Virus record (IMG/VR): IMGVR_UViG_3300035698_003471
Coordinates: 1-26,076 of that record
Length of the DNA stretch: 26,076 nt
DNA from: a virus
Direction: 5' to 3' (one strand)
Part shown: one piece after another, positions 6,497 to 14,515 of the stretch
Layout of the letters: each line of letters begins with the position of its first letter
How positions within the stretch are numbered: position 1 is the first letter of the stretch
Notes under the pieces: generated by a model
What the model saw: only the letters and a program-made list of their open reading frames with translations
Databases searched by the model: none
What the model was told of the DNA's origin: nothing
Position numbers and translations under genes: made by a program

Positions 6497-7603
6497 TTAT
6501 ACTTTAATGGTTGGTTCTTTGTGAGTGATGTCAAATCGGTCGACTGCATAATCATCTGTCTTAGTTACCACAATTACATTACCGAACTTATCAAACCCTT
6601 CTACGATAGCATCTACTGTGCTCTTTGATAGTGGGTTATACTTAGTTGCATTCGTTAATACTACAGTATCACCCTTAGAGAATTGACCATTTAGTCTCTC
6701 TGTGATTACTTTAATTAAGTAATTAATCTTTCGAACGGCAGTAGTTGCAGACTTAACCGTAACTTCAGTTAGTGTTGGCATGTCATTTAACTTATAACTA
6801 GTACTAAATTGCTGCAAACGACCACTCTCGGTGATGGAGAACATCATATACCGTGACGTTATAAATGAATTTGATTTAATAGGGTCTAACGATACCTTAG
6901 CAACGATACCATTTTTTGTTTCATCTACAGATACAAATGCTGCAGTTATTCCTTCACGCAATGTGTTAACTATACTGTTACGACTAACGGACTCGTTAGT
7001 GGTTTTTTGCGTAGTGTTGTAGGTATTGTCTTGTATATGCTTTGACTTGCCATCCTTCAACCACTTGAGCATGTCGGTAAAATATGGAGTATGACTTAAC
7101 TGTCGGACGTGCCATGCAGACCCTTTGCTGTCATTATAGTTTTCTTCTGAATTGAATGTACGGACATGTGTACTATCTATTTTTGTTACATAAATAGCAT
7201 CCCCATCTAGCATAAGACTTACCGTGCTACCATCTAACTCAGTGGATGTGGTATTGGTTTCGTCACCATCACTCACTTCCTCACTCTCTTTCATAAAGTT
7301 TTTAATGTTAGACAACTTTGCCATATCACCTACGTTACATGCGATTGAATAATTATTACCATTCACCCACTTAAATGGGATGTTAACTTCACTTAGTTGC
7401 TTTCTAATAGTACTTGCTGCGAAAGGCGGTGCAGTTACGTTTAGTTTCATGTTACTACGGGAGTCTGCAGTGCCTTCGACTACGACCGTTTTCGTAAACG
7501 ACTCGACCCATCTCTTGGCACAGTCTACTGTTATTACGTCACCACGCAACTTACTCATGGTAGGTTTTTTGGTGTCTTCACTTAAAAAATCTGATAATTT
7601 CAT
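6497..7603 (-). CDS. Putative virion/internal head protein (368 aa)
   Basis: A 368-residue protein beginning MKLSDFLSEDTKK, the closest match in this window to the T4 capsid-targeting sequence; LSE at residues 7-9 would be the gp21 protease site. The rest has mixed strands and helices with a Ser/Thr/Asp/Glu-rich linker around 107-125 (EVSDGDETNTTSTELDG) and a basic stretch near 190-215. The last 60 residues (FSKGDTVVLTN to VDRFDITHKEP) look like a small SH3/KOW-like barrel; that is an impression only. No enzyme motif is recognised. It is preceded by AAAGAGAG, one of the better ribosome-site candidates here, and by a TATATAAA element 9 bases before the ATG. Confidence 0.72.
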   Translation of the reverse strand: MKLSDFLSEDTKKPTMSKLRGDVITVDCAKRWVESFTKTVVVEGTADSRSNMKLNVTAPPFAASTIRKQLSEVNIPFKWVNGNNYSIACNVGDMAKLSNIKNFMKESEEVSDGDETNTTSTELDGSTVSLMLDGDAIYVTKIDSTHVRTFNSEENYNDSKGSAWHVRQLSHTPYFTDMLKWLKDGKSKHIQDNTYNTTQKTTNESVSRNSIVNTLREGITAAFVSVDETKNGIVAKVSLDPIKSNSFITSRYMMFSITESGRLQQFSTSYKLNDMPTLTEVTVKSATTAVRKINYLIKVITERLNGQFSKGDTVVLTNATKYNPLSKSTVDAIVEGFDKFGNVIVVTKTDDYAVDRFDITHKEPTIKV

Positions 7604-7612
7604 ATTACTCTC

Positions 7613-7620
7613 TTTATATA
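7613..7620 (-). promoter_or_regulatory. TATATAAA late-promoter candidate for the 368-aa gene
   Basis: On the minus strand TATATAAA lies 9 bases before the ATG at 7603. T4-like late promoters use TATAAATA as their only strong element. The short distance would leave a leader of just a few bases, so this could also be part of an A/T-rich start context. Confidence 0.4.
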
Positions 7621-7658
7621 TAAATATATTACTGTTTAATTAATTTCTAAATTCTGAA

Positions 7659-7676
7659 CCAACTTTATGAAATTGG
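7659..7676 (-). terminator. Hairpin after the holin-like gene, possible weak terminator
   Basis: On the minus strand CCAATTT-CATA-AAGTTGG forms a 7-bp stem with one G-U pair, 22 bases after the stop of the holin-like gene. The following sequence, TTCAGAATTTAG, is T-rich but not a run, so termination would be weak. It precedes the candidate promoter of the next gene. Confidence 0.3.
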
Positions 7677-7697
7677 TAATTTGATGAGTGATTTTGA

Positions 7698-8033
7698 TTA
7701 TGGATTCTCTATTGTAGATTTACCACATGATTTGCATAACGCATCATCTTCAACATCTGCTCGTTTTACCATGTCTCGATCACGTTCCAATGAATTAAAC
7801 CAATAATCAATTACTTTATTATACGATCCTAGAAAGGCACCAAGTATTAATAGAAGAATTTCTTTCCATTCATGGGTCACGGACGCACTTGCCCATATAC
7901 CATATCCAATACCAGACACTATAACAAAAAATGTTGTTAGTGTTGTAATTGTTATAATAAATCGAGACCTGTAGGTATGTTTTACTAAATTTTGCACAAA
8001 GAATGCTTTATTACTTGGTTCCTTTAATTTCAT
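7698..8033 (-). CDS. Two-TM membrane protein, holin-like
   Basis: A 111-residue membrane protein from the ATG at 8033; a GTG at 8039 could add two residues. Two hydrophobic helices are evident: FIITITTLTTFFVIVSGIGY (about 24-43) and EILLLILGAFLGSYNKVIDY (about 57-76). A basic N-terminus and a charged C-terminal tail ending in CKSCGK-type cysteines follow. The LGAFLGSYNKVIDYWF string resembles the second part of small phage holins, and a GH19 endolysin is encoded 3 kb downstream, so pore formation for lysis is plausible. The Cys pair near the C-terminus is not typical of holins. A virion or host-takeover membrane protein is the alternative. Confidence 0.65.
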   Translation of the reverse strand: MKLKEPSNKAFFVQNLVKHTYRSRFIITITTLTTFFVIVSGIGYGIWASASVTHEWKEILLLILGAFLGSYNKVIDYWFNSLERDRDMVKRADVEDDALCKSCGKSTIENP

Positions 8034-8044
8034 AGTCACATCTT

Positions 8045-8052
8045 TTTATATA
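8045..8052 (-). promoter_or_regulatory. TATATAAA late-promoter candidate for the holin-like gene
   Basis: Minus-strand TATATAAA with 11 bases to the ATG at 8033, in the sequence TAGTTATATAAAAAGATG. The spacing is nearly the same as for the neighbouring genes starting at 7603 and 8252. Confidence 0.4.
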
Positions 8053-8072
8053 ACTATTAATTAAATTGCTTA

Positions 8073-8252
8073 TTATCTGAGCATTTCTCTATTAATTTCA
8101 TCTTTGGTAGATTCAACCTCGTCGGTAACTTTGTTTATTTTAACCACGGTATTTGACATCTTATCTATCTCAGACTCAAAATCGGCAAATACCAAAGACA
8201 TAGATCCTATCTGATTCCGTAATGCTGTTAATTCTGTTTTTAATTGTTCCAT
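8073..8252 (-). CDS. Short coiled-coil protein (59 aa)
   Basis: A 59-residue frame starting MEQLKTELTALRNQIGSM and ending DEINREMLR. Hydrophobic residues at heptad-like spacing through almost the whole length predict a single coiled coil, with no membrane segment and no cysteine. It fills what would otherwise be a gap between the holin-like gene and the first transferase, has an ATG start with AACAAGC upstream, and is preceded by the same TATATAAA element as its neighbours. A trimer or tether role, or a partner of the holin-like protein, would fit; none is shown. Confidence 0.65.
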   Translation of the reverse strand: MEQLKTELTALRNQIGSMSLVFADFESEIDKMSNTVVKINKVTDEVESTKDEINREMLR

Positions 8253-8261
8253 ATTGCTTGT

Positions 8262-8269
8262 TTTATATA
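8262..8269 (-). promoter_or_regulatory. TATATAAA late-promoter candidate for the coiled-coil gene
   Basis: Minus-strand TATATAAA 9 bases before the ATG at 8252, just after the stop of the upstream transferase (8284). It is the third element of this type with 9-11-base spacing within 650 bases. Confidence 0.4.
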
Positions 8270-8283
8270 AGTATCAAATTGAA

Positions 8284-9060
8284 TTAAATTTTTACTAATT
8301 TAGAGTTAGTAGTTGGATTGTGACTTGGTATGACACCCCACTTGTATTTAAAATATGCAAGGCAGCGTACCTCGACCTCAGACTTAGCATCAGACACTAT
8401 ATCTGATTCAATCCCATCGGTGATAGACACGAAGTGATAAAAATGTACATTATACGTTCGAGTCATTCTCAAACCTGCCATTTCCAACTTCATAAAGAAT
8501 TCCCAATCAACGAACTGCATCCCTGGATAGGACACGTCCCACCCACCTACCCTTAAGTAATCATATTTTTGCATAAACACAGGCAATGTACTACCTGTGG
8601 TTTCAACGAGGTTTTTGGATATGTGAGTCTCGTAATTCCAAAATTTTTCTATTGAAAAGTCTTTGTCAGATCGACCAAGATTATGTATATTAAACTGTTT
8701 AAACATTGATAGTGTTGGTTCTATTTGATTCGGAGATAGTACATCACCCACTACGTAATCATTGATCAATCGAGTATCCCAATTTTCTGGAAATACATTA
8801 TCATCATTTACAATCAATATCATTTCATGTGACGCATTATAAACACCTAAGTTTGTCGCCATACTCAGTCCGACATTCTTACCTATGTTTAATATATTAA
8901 TGTGATCCTTCCATTTATACAAAACTTCTTTGTTTAAATCATAAAATCCATCAACCACCACAATAATTTCATTTATATTGCGTTGTCCACGAATGCAACT
9001 CATTAGACATATGTCTAAAATAGCAGGTGCTTTGTGCGTTGGAATAATAACCGATATCAT
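8284..9060 (-). CDS. GT2-family glycosyltransferase
   Basis: A 258-residue GT-A-fold enzyme expected to transfer a sugar from a nucleotide-sugar donor. It starts ISVIIPTHKAP (the first GT2 strand), has EIIVVVDGF and NIGKNVGLSMATNLG, which recall the GT2 N-x-G-x-x-x-A-x-N pattern, and ILIVNDDNVFPENWD, whose NDD supplies the DxD-type metal site. A frame to 9072 exists, but the ATG at 9060 overlaps the previous stop as ATGA and has GGAG 6 bases upstream, the clearest Shine-Dalgarno sequence in the window. It is the last gene of the glycan cassette. Acceptor and linkage are unknown. Confidence 0.88.
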   Translation of the reverse strand: MISVIIPTHKAPAILDICLMSCIRGQRNINEIIVVVDGFYDLNKEVLYKWKDHINILNIGKNVGLSMATNLGVYNASHEMILIVNDDNVFPENWDTRLINDYVVGDVLSPNQIEPTLSMFKQFNIHNLGRSDKDFSIEKFWNYETHISKNLVETTGSTLPVFMQKYDYLRVGGWDVSYPGMQFVDWEFFMKLEMAGLRMTRTYNVHFYHFVSITDGIESDIVSDAKSEVEVRCLAYFKYKWGVIPSHNPTTNSKLVKI

Positions 9061-9767
9061 ACAGTGCTCCAATATTCAATTGCATTCATTCCCACGGGAC
9101 TAGGTGCTAACCATGCAGTTTCCCCATGTGTTGAATATCCTGGAATAGGAGTTAGTAATGACTCTCCAATGTCTCGTAGTTCTAAAAACATACTAAAATC
9201 GTTGGGGTGGTCTCCACTAGTCCACTTGCGCATTACAGACTCAGTTTTTCGCAATGTCGCAACACGTGATGCGAATGTCATTGATGTTGAGTTGGTTAGT
9301 TTCCACCAGCAATTGTCAGACCTAAGCACCCTAGTTACCTCACCACCATCCACGACGTATGGATTCCCACCGACAGATCCGTTCATATATTTATCAGGAT
9401 GGTCATATAACGACACGAAACTAGAACCTAATCCAATACCCTCTGCAAGGATTGTGGGAGACTCTACCCTATGTAGATAGTCATTCTCGACGAAATATAC
9501 AACTTCATCCTCATGGTATGTGAGTGCAATATCCAATGCTATATTAAACGTACCTGCCCCATGTCCGATAGACACGTGTATAATAGAACTACTGTCAACG
9601 TACCTCTGTATCATGGCATTGGTTTCTCTAGAAATATTATCTGCTATAATAGTTATATCACATGCATCAAATACATTGGTGAAGTTTTTTAAGCAACTTT
9701 CATTATTGACATATGCAGGTTTTACTTTACTATATCCAGCATCGGATATTCTATATAATATTTTCAT
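9057..9767 (-). CDS. Glycosyltransferase-like protein of marine phages
   Basis: A 236-residue protein. The N-terminus (MKILYRISDAGYSKVKP), DITIIADN (strand plus acidic turn), VYFVENDYLH (an Asn-Asp pair in a DxD-like position) and IPGYSTHGETAWLAP near the C-terminus are features I associate with a transferase-like family found in marine T4-like phages. It looks GT-A-like but departs from textbook GT2 patterns. The ATG at 9767 is preferred over an upstream GTG at 9800 because the bases between are the duplicated leader shared with the helicase gene. The stop overlaps the start of the next transferase by 4 bases, so the two are coupled. Confidence 0.75.
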   Translation of the reverse strand: MKILYRISDAGYSKVKPAYVNNESCLKNFTNVFDACDITIIADNISRETNAMIQRYVDSSSIIHVSIGHGAGTFNIALDIALTYHEDEVVYFVENDYLHRVESPTILAEGIGLGSSFVSLYDHPDKYMNGSVGGNPYVVDGGEVTRVLRSDNCWWKLTNSTSMTFASRVATLRKTESVMRKWTSGDHPNDFSMFLELRDIGESLLTPIPGYSTHGETAWLAPSPVGMNAIEYWSTV

Positions 9768-9817
9768 AATGTTTGTTGTCCGTGGAACCCCAATCATCAC
9801 CGTATGTGTGGATGGGT
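9762..9817 (-). promoter_or_regulatory. Duplicated leader element, copy B (before the transferase)
   Basis: The minus-strand sequence from ACCCATCCACA through GGTGATGATTGGG to AACAAACATTATGAAA matches the helicase leader at 2447-2501, with only scattered substitutions and one indel. The gene it precedes is unrelated to the helicase, so this points to a shared expression signal. The match stops a few bases after the ATG. Confidence 0.55.
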
Positions 9818-9852
9818 AATTAATTTTCTAAATCTTTTAAGTGAGTTAATCG

Positions 9853-10851
9853 TTATTTCCAAAAGTCATAGATTCCTTGTTCAATTTCATAACTACTCCA
9901 TACGAATCTATCTCGCATTGGAGCACTCTTTGCCCATTCCCACATAGAAGTTAATCCATCTCGAAGTGTCGTAGCATCATTATAATGTAATATGTCAATT
10001 GATTTCTGATGCGTTGTGTATGCATATTTAACTTCATGCCGTTTCTGCAAGTGTACCGAACTACCAGACCCCATAACGTCAATTAGAGTTTTATTTGCTT
10101 GGTTTATAGAATATGTAAGAGTCCCACCCAAGTTTATAATTTCATTAGATGCCGCTGGCAGAGTTGCCGAATTCCATAGTGGACGCAGACAATCATCAAT
10201 GTAACTAAACGCACGGTGTTGCTCACCATCTCCGAATATAGTCATGGGTTGGTCATTCAAATGTTGATACATCCAGATGCCTAGCACATTTCTATACTTG
10301 TCCCATATATTTTGGTTAATGCCATATACATTATGAGGTCGAATAATACACCAATCTAAACCAAATTGAGTGCCTGCTTGCTGTATGTCCAACTCACATG
10401 CCATCTTGGCTATTCCATATGGATCGATTGGATTGTAGGGTGCATCTTCTGCAAATGGTGGAGTTCCACTACCATATACCGCCATAGATGACGTGAACAC
10501 TAGTCGTGTTACTTTGTGATTCACGCAACAGTTTACAATATTTGATGTTGCCACTAAATTGTTATTATAGTTAAACGTTCGAATAAACGGGCTAAGTCCC
10601 TCTGCTGCATATGCGGACATATGAAATACATACGCAAAGTCATTGTATGTAAATAATAAATCAAGTCTATCAAATTCCGATACTAAATCAAACTTATGAA
10701 ATTCAACCGACTCTGGAACTATGTCTAAGAATCCACCACTCAAGTCATCAACTCCGACTACATGATAGTCGGTATGCTGATGAATCCAATGTGCAAGTCT
10801 ACTACCTAGTAGTCCTGCAACCCCGGTGATTAATACCTTACCACTAACCAT
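9853..10851 (-). CDS. NAD-dependent nucleotide-sugar epimerase/dehydratase (extended SDR)
   Basis: A 332-residue extended short-chain dehydrogenase/reductase of the GalE/GDP-sugar type. GVAGLLGS gives the GxxGxxG nucleotide-binding loop (Gly10, 13, 16), VDDLSGG follows strand 2, FTSSMAVYG supplies the active-site Ser near 121-122, and Y145-x3-K149 in YGIAKM is the catalytic pair. IIRPHNVYG is the usual substrate-side motif. It would interconvert or modify a UDP- or other NDP-sugar in the cytoplasm, providing donor sugar for the neighbouring transferases. The ATG overlaps the preceding transferase stop by 8 bases. Substrate cannot be decided from sequence alone. It is about the usual family length. 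Confidence 0.9.
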   Translation of the reverse strand: MVSGKVLITGVAGLLGSRLAHWIHQHTDYHVVGVDDLSGGFLDIVPESVEFHKFDLVSEFDRLDLLFTYNDFAYVFHMSAYAAEGLSPFIRTFNYNNNLVATSNIVNCCVNHKVTRLVFTSSMAVYGSGTPPFAEDAPYNPIDPYGIAKMACELDIQQAGTQFGLDWCIIRPHNVYGINQNIWDKYRNVLGIWMYQHLNDQPMTIFGDGEQHRAFSYIDDCLRPLWNSATLPAASNEIINLGGTLTYSINQANKTLIDVMGSGSSVHLQKRHEVKYAYTTHQKSIDILHYNDATTLRDGLTSMWEWAKSAPMRDRFVWSSYEIEQGIYDFWK

Positions 10852-11485
10852 TTACTAGTTCAGTGTATAACTTGTTCTGACGTTCTTGCTTGCTTATGTG
10901 CTTTTGATGGTAGAACGAAAGTTCTTCATATGCAGGAATTCTTGCGAATGTTTTGAATCCAATCGGAACTTCATGTATTTGATTTTCCCATTTGATATGA
11001 GGATATGTGTTTTTAATTACTCTACACTGATAATCAGGGAAGTTAATCCATCCATTCTTATTGACATGCCAACCCCATTCCGAGACGTGCGATTCTGTTA
11101 TACCCTCGACCGTATTAACTCGTGGAACATACATAACATCGACCGAACTATCGGCTATCATTTGATGAATATTTTCGAGAAATAATACATTTGGATACTC
11201 ATCTGCATCAATATTAACTACATAGTCTTTGTTACACATTGACATCAATTCATTCTTCCATTTGGCGAAGTGTCCTTGGAATGAAGACTCACGTAACACT
11301 ATATTGCCCTGCGATTTCTCGTGGTGTAAAAACTTCGTGAATTCGTTGTTTGCCTTTGGTGAATCTAGCAGAACGCATATTTCATCATCACTTCTTTTAT
11401 GTTTAGTTAATATAGATAATAAATTTTTAAACTCTTCATATTCATCACACACTGTGATAGCATAACTAATACGTATCTCTTTCAT
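10844..11485 (-). CDS. GT2-like glycosyltransferase (SunS/WaaE-like)
   Basis: A 213-residue GT-A enzyme. It starts ISYAITVCDEYEEFKNLL, has a strand-turn at DDEICVLLDSPK, and NIDADEYPN (Asp93-Ala-Asp95) forms the DxD metal-binding site with the following E-Y/F-P typical of the WaaE-like GT2 branch. IKWENQIHE and FYHQKH near the C-terminus supply the His-containing acceptor region often seen in these enzymes. The ATG at 11485, four bases after the upstream stop in AACATTATGAAA, is chosen over an ATG at 11497 that lies inside the preceding gene. Acceptor unknown; it acts within the glycan cassette. Confidence 0.85.
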   Translation of the reverse strand: MKEIRISYAITVCDEYEEFKNLLSILTKHKRSDDEICVLLDSPKANNEFTKFLHHEKSQGNIVLRESSFQGHFAKWKNELMSMCNKDYVVNIDADEYPNVLFLENIHQMIADSSVDVMYVPRVNTVEGITESHVSEWGWHVNKNGWINFPDYQCRVIKNTYPHIKWENQIHEVPIGFKTFARIPAYEELSFYHQKHISKQERQNKLYTELVNG

Positions 11486-11489
11486 AATG

Positions 11490-12779
11490 TTAATCAATTT
11501 TTGTTAATGTTGGTAAGTTGGTAAGTGACAATGGCACTTCTTTTGGAAATTCTGGAACACAATCGTCTATAATTTTTTTAAATTGAGATGTCATCTCTGT
11601 TAAAGAAAACTTTTTAGTGTTTTTTGTTCCAAGGGGTCTGCTTCTCTCGTGGTATTTGTTATAATGCTTGAAGATGTCCTTCAGCATCTTGGATGCTTTG
11701 ACAGTGTCTACATAGAACCAACCACTTTCTTCAATTAATACATCTTTCCATGCAACTGATTTATGAATTTTCTGTATTGATCCTGATAATAGCACTGCTT
11801 TGTCTGCATCGAGGAAGTCTAGATGACCACTGAAGTTGGATGCTATCACAGGTTTGCCTGTGATGCTGAATTCTAACAGTGGTCTACCAAAGCCCTCACC
11901 TTTAGTGAATGAAACCATTGCCTTTATCTTCTTATGTCGATACAATGCATTCATCTCTCGGTCGGTCAACTCACCATGTATTAAATAAATAGGTGGTGTA
12001 TTACCACCAAACTTACTTTTTATTGCATTTATGCGTGATACCATATCACGTTTATCCATCACCGATGGAGTTGCATTTGATGTTTTAAGAATCAATGCAG
12101 GTGGTGATGTCGTATGTTTAAATGTAGATATGAAAGTATCTATGAGAGTTCCCACATCTTTTCTATCATGTCCATGAGTGCCTTGTAACCAATGCCCTAC
12201 GAATAGATATGCAAATGGTTGAGTTACAACTGATAGTGCATTATTGATGGAGGTCGTTGCATCTTCATCGAGTGCCTTGGTAAAAATGTGCTCATTGAAT
12301 CCTTCGAATAGTACTTCGATCGGTTTAGTGACCCTAACTACACCAATATCACGTCCGTCTTGTTGTGCATTATATGAAGTATTGGTAAAGGAAAGTTTAG
12401 AATGTTCGGATGGAACTATATTAATATCCATTCGATTCATACCATCAATCCACGGTTTGGATACCACGGTCGATTCTATGCCAGCTGTGATTCCAATGTT
12501 GTATTTGCCTACTGCTTGAAATTCATTTGGTACTGTTACTTGAACCCATACGTCAGGCCTCTCCGTTAATTGTGCAGTCACTATATTAGACTTAATCCAG
12601 TCATGAAACTCATTACCTGCTTGGAGCGCTGTCATAGGTGTACTACCCCATAGTTGTGATATTATTTTAATATCAAACATGTCCATATTGCGAAGTGACA
12701 TTACCAAGTCTCGTGCATGGTCTCCATATCCACTCCGAGTTTTTATAGGACAACTTATAACTAATCGTGGTTTACTCAT
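11490..12779 (-). CDS. GT4-family glycosyltransferase (429 aa)
   Basis: A 429-residue GT-B-fold transferase. The N-terminal half has RSGYGDHARDLV (the glycine-rich acceptor-side loop after strand 1) and the middle has YLFVGHW and ALILKTSN. The donor-binding half ends in TKGEGFGRPLLEFSITGKPV, the E-x7-E motif characteristic of GT4-type retaining transferases. Its ATG overlaps the stop of the 508-residue transferase by 4 bases, with GAGG 10 bases upstream. It probably works on the same glycan as its neighbours; sugar and linkage are unknown. Confidence 0.88.
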   Translation of the reverse strand: MSKPRLVISCPIKTRSGYGDHARDLVMSLRNMDMFDIKIISQLWGSTPMTALQAGNEFHDWIKSNIVTAQLTERPDVWVQVTVPNEFQAVGKYNIGITAGIESTVVSKPWIDGMNRMDINIVPSEHSKLSFTNTSYNAQQDGRDIGVVRVTKPIEVLFEGFNEHIFTKALDEDATTSINNALSVVTQPFAYLFVGHWLQGTHGHDRKDVGTLIDTFISTFKHTTSPPALILKTSNATPSVMDKRDMVSRINAIKSKFGGNTPPIYLIHGELTDREMNALYRHKKIKAMVSFTKGEGFGRPLLEFSITGKPVIASNFSGHLDFLDADKAVLLSGSIQKIHKSVAWKDVLIEESGWFYVDTVKASKMLKDIFKHYNKYHERSRPLGTKNTKKFSLTEMTSQFKKIIDDCVPEFPKEVPLSLTNLPTLTKID

Positions 12780-14302
12780 AGTGATATGACCTCAAATGCA
12801 TCTCTAACTTTAAATCGATTAATATCATCTGTTATGTTATGTTTAAATAAATCTGTCATTAATTTTATATTTAGTTTACCATCACCCATCAACCAAGTTC
12901 TACCTAACTTACCTATTTCACTGCGTATTTCTGCGGGAGTTAAGTATACCTCTCGGATGGCGTCGATGACATCATAATTACTAGCACGATCGTCTGTTAT
13001 ATATGGTGTGGGGGGAGAACCAACTACACTCACAGACGCAGGCCATATAGGAAATGCCCACGCACCCCACGACACTGCAGACTTCCACTTACGAATGTCA
13101 TGAAGTGATCCAAGTTCAATATAGTCTGATTCGGTTAGATATGATTCACTCCCCTTGAAGGAGAATCCGCATTGATCTTGTAGACCACCTGTAACATTAA
13201 CTATGATAGGAGTTCCTGCAGAAAGGGACTCTGCTGTAGATAGTCCAAACCCTTCATTAGATGCAATTCCTATAGTGGCATCTGCAATGTTATACAACAA
13301 ATTCATATCAACGTCAGATAACTTCGCATCACTGAAAATAAATTGTGAGTGATATTGTGGATCTACTAGTTTCTCAATGACTGCATTCAAATCAGTTCCG
13401 TTTACATCGACTCGTGTAGTGTGCATGAGCAAGTGTACATTATATCGATCCTCCACAGGCAATGCCATCAAGAATTCGTTGAATGAGTATATTACATCAG
13501 GTACCATTTTCCTTCTGATATTTCTACTATTATAGAATAACGTAAAATTGGAAGTTTTATCTGCAAATAACTTTTGACGCATGCTTATCAGTGATGGATC
13601 GGTGTCGTCTATTGGTTTAAATACATCAGTAGATATGCCATGTGGTATGTACGCAACTTTAATTTTACGTTTTTGTGTATCAGATGGTTGTATGTGTACA
13701 GGTGTGTGTGCATCATTAACACCCCACATGTTTTCAGAAATATCTACATCGGATATATCAATAGTGTCTCCATTGGTATCAATTAACTCAACCTCGTCGT
13801 TGTACATCCGTGTCAACGTACGTACGTTTATGCCGTAGGTTTGCTTGCTTATTGCATACAGTGAGTCACATGACGCATACGCATCAGCATTGAAGTCTGG
13901 ATCGTTGCCAGAGTCCCAGATATTATAATATAATATGGGTATTTTATAATGATTACGAATTTCTCGTTCTATTTGGTATAACCATGTCCAAAATCTTGGG
14001 TCTGTGAAGTGTAGTATAGCATCTATGTTTTCACGTTCTATTATCTCTCGCAGAACCGTTGCATCACCATAACCGCCCCATGGATATAGTTTAACTGAGG
14101 CATCTGCTACTCCGGATTTTGCAATGGCATCTGCAGACAAGTCTATTATCTGACCCTGGTCTGGGTGATTTATGGCAGCACCTAATTGAACCCAATCAAA
14201 TGTGTCAACTGTTCCAAGTACTATATCTTTCGAAACACCACCAACACCGGACGGTAGTCGTAGGTCGTCGGATAGTAGTAGTATTTTTTTTCTTTTATTC
14301 AT
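12776..14302 (-). CDS. GT4-family glycosyltransferase (508 aa)
   Basis: A 508-residue GT-B-fold transferase. KILLLSDDLRLPSGVGGVSK is the N-terminal strand and glycine loop, YNIWDSGNDPDFN and CDSLYAISKQT lie in the acceptor domain, VAYIPHGISTDVFKP is the linker typical of GT4 enzymes, and SNEGFGLSTAESLSAGTPI is the donor-site E-x7-E motif. Marine T4-like phages often carry transferases with this N-terminal half. The start has no Shine-Dalgarno sequence but follows TTTATAAAATTAC, which could be a weak late-type element. It is the first transferase gene of the cassette. Confidence 0.88.
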   Translation of the reverse strand: MNKRKKILLLSDDLRLPSGVGGVSKDIVLGTVDTFDWVQLGAAINHPDQGQIIDLSADAIAKSGVADASVKLYPWGGYGDATVLREIIERENIDAILHFTDPRFWTWLYQIEREIRNHYKIPILYYNIWDSGNDPDFNADAYASCDSLYAISKQTYGINVRTLTRMYNDEVELIDTNGDTIDISDVDISENMWGVNDAHTPVHIQPSDTQKRKIKVAYIPHGISTDVFKPIDDTDPSLISMRQKLFADKTSNFTLFYNSRNIRRKMVPDVIYSFNEFLMALPVEDRYNVHLLMHTTRVDVNGTDLNAVIEKLVDPQYHSQFIFSDAKLSDVDMNLLYNIADATIGIASNEGFGLSTAESLSAGTPIIVNVTGGLQDQCGFSFKGSESYLTESDYIELGSLHDIRKWKSAVSWGAWAFPIWPASVSVVGSPPTPYITDDRASNYDVIDAIREVYLTPAEIRSEIGKLGRTWLMGDGKLNIKLMTDLFKHNITDDINRFKVRDAFEVISL

Positions 14303-14317
14303 TTAATAAATGTAATT

Positions 14318-14515
14318 TTATAAATTTTTATGTATAGACTTTAAGTCAGTATACTGTTCGAGTGATTTTTGAAATTCTATATCATTAATATACAAATACA
14401 TTGCTCGATTTACCAATTTTTGTAAATTGAAGTTATTATCAATAGAAGTTTGTTTGAATTTTGCGTGAAGTTCTGAAAGAACCTTAACTGAAGTTAATTT
14501 TAGTTCATTTTGCAT
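14318..14515 (-). CDS. Ribbon-helix-helix-like small protein (65 aa)
   Basis: A 65-residue protein from the ATG at 14515. A longer frame to 14560 would run through the late promoter and adds an unlikely hydrophobic Ile/Tyr stretch, so it is not used. ELKLTSVKVLSEL looks like a beta strand leading into two helices (AKFKQTSIDNNF, LQKLVNRAMYLYIND), the layout of ribbon-helix-helix DNA-binding proteins; similar small proteins occur in marine phages. It would be the first product of the TATAAATA promoter 17 bases upstream. A transcriptional regulator is plausible, not shown. Confidence 0.7.
   Translation of the reverse strand: MQNELKLTSVKVLSELHAKFKQTSIDNNFNLQKLVNRAMYLYINDIEFQKSLEQYTDLKSIHKNL

Noticed and set aside
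6487-6555. Longer N-terminus for the 184-residue virion protein
   Set aside because: It would overlap the end of the preceding 368-residue gene and its sequence is unlike a phage leader; the internal ATG matches the neighbours' start context and N-terminal pattern.
9034-9480. A 148-codon plus-strand open frame
   Set aside because: Antisense to the transferase-like gene, which has coherent family motifs and overlapping gene ends.
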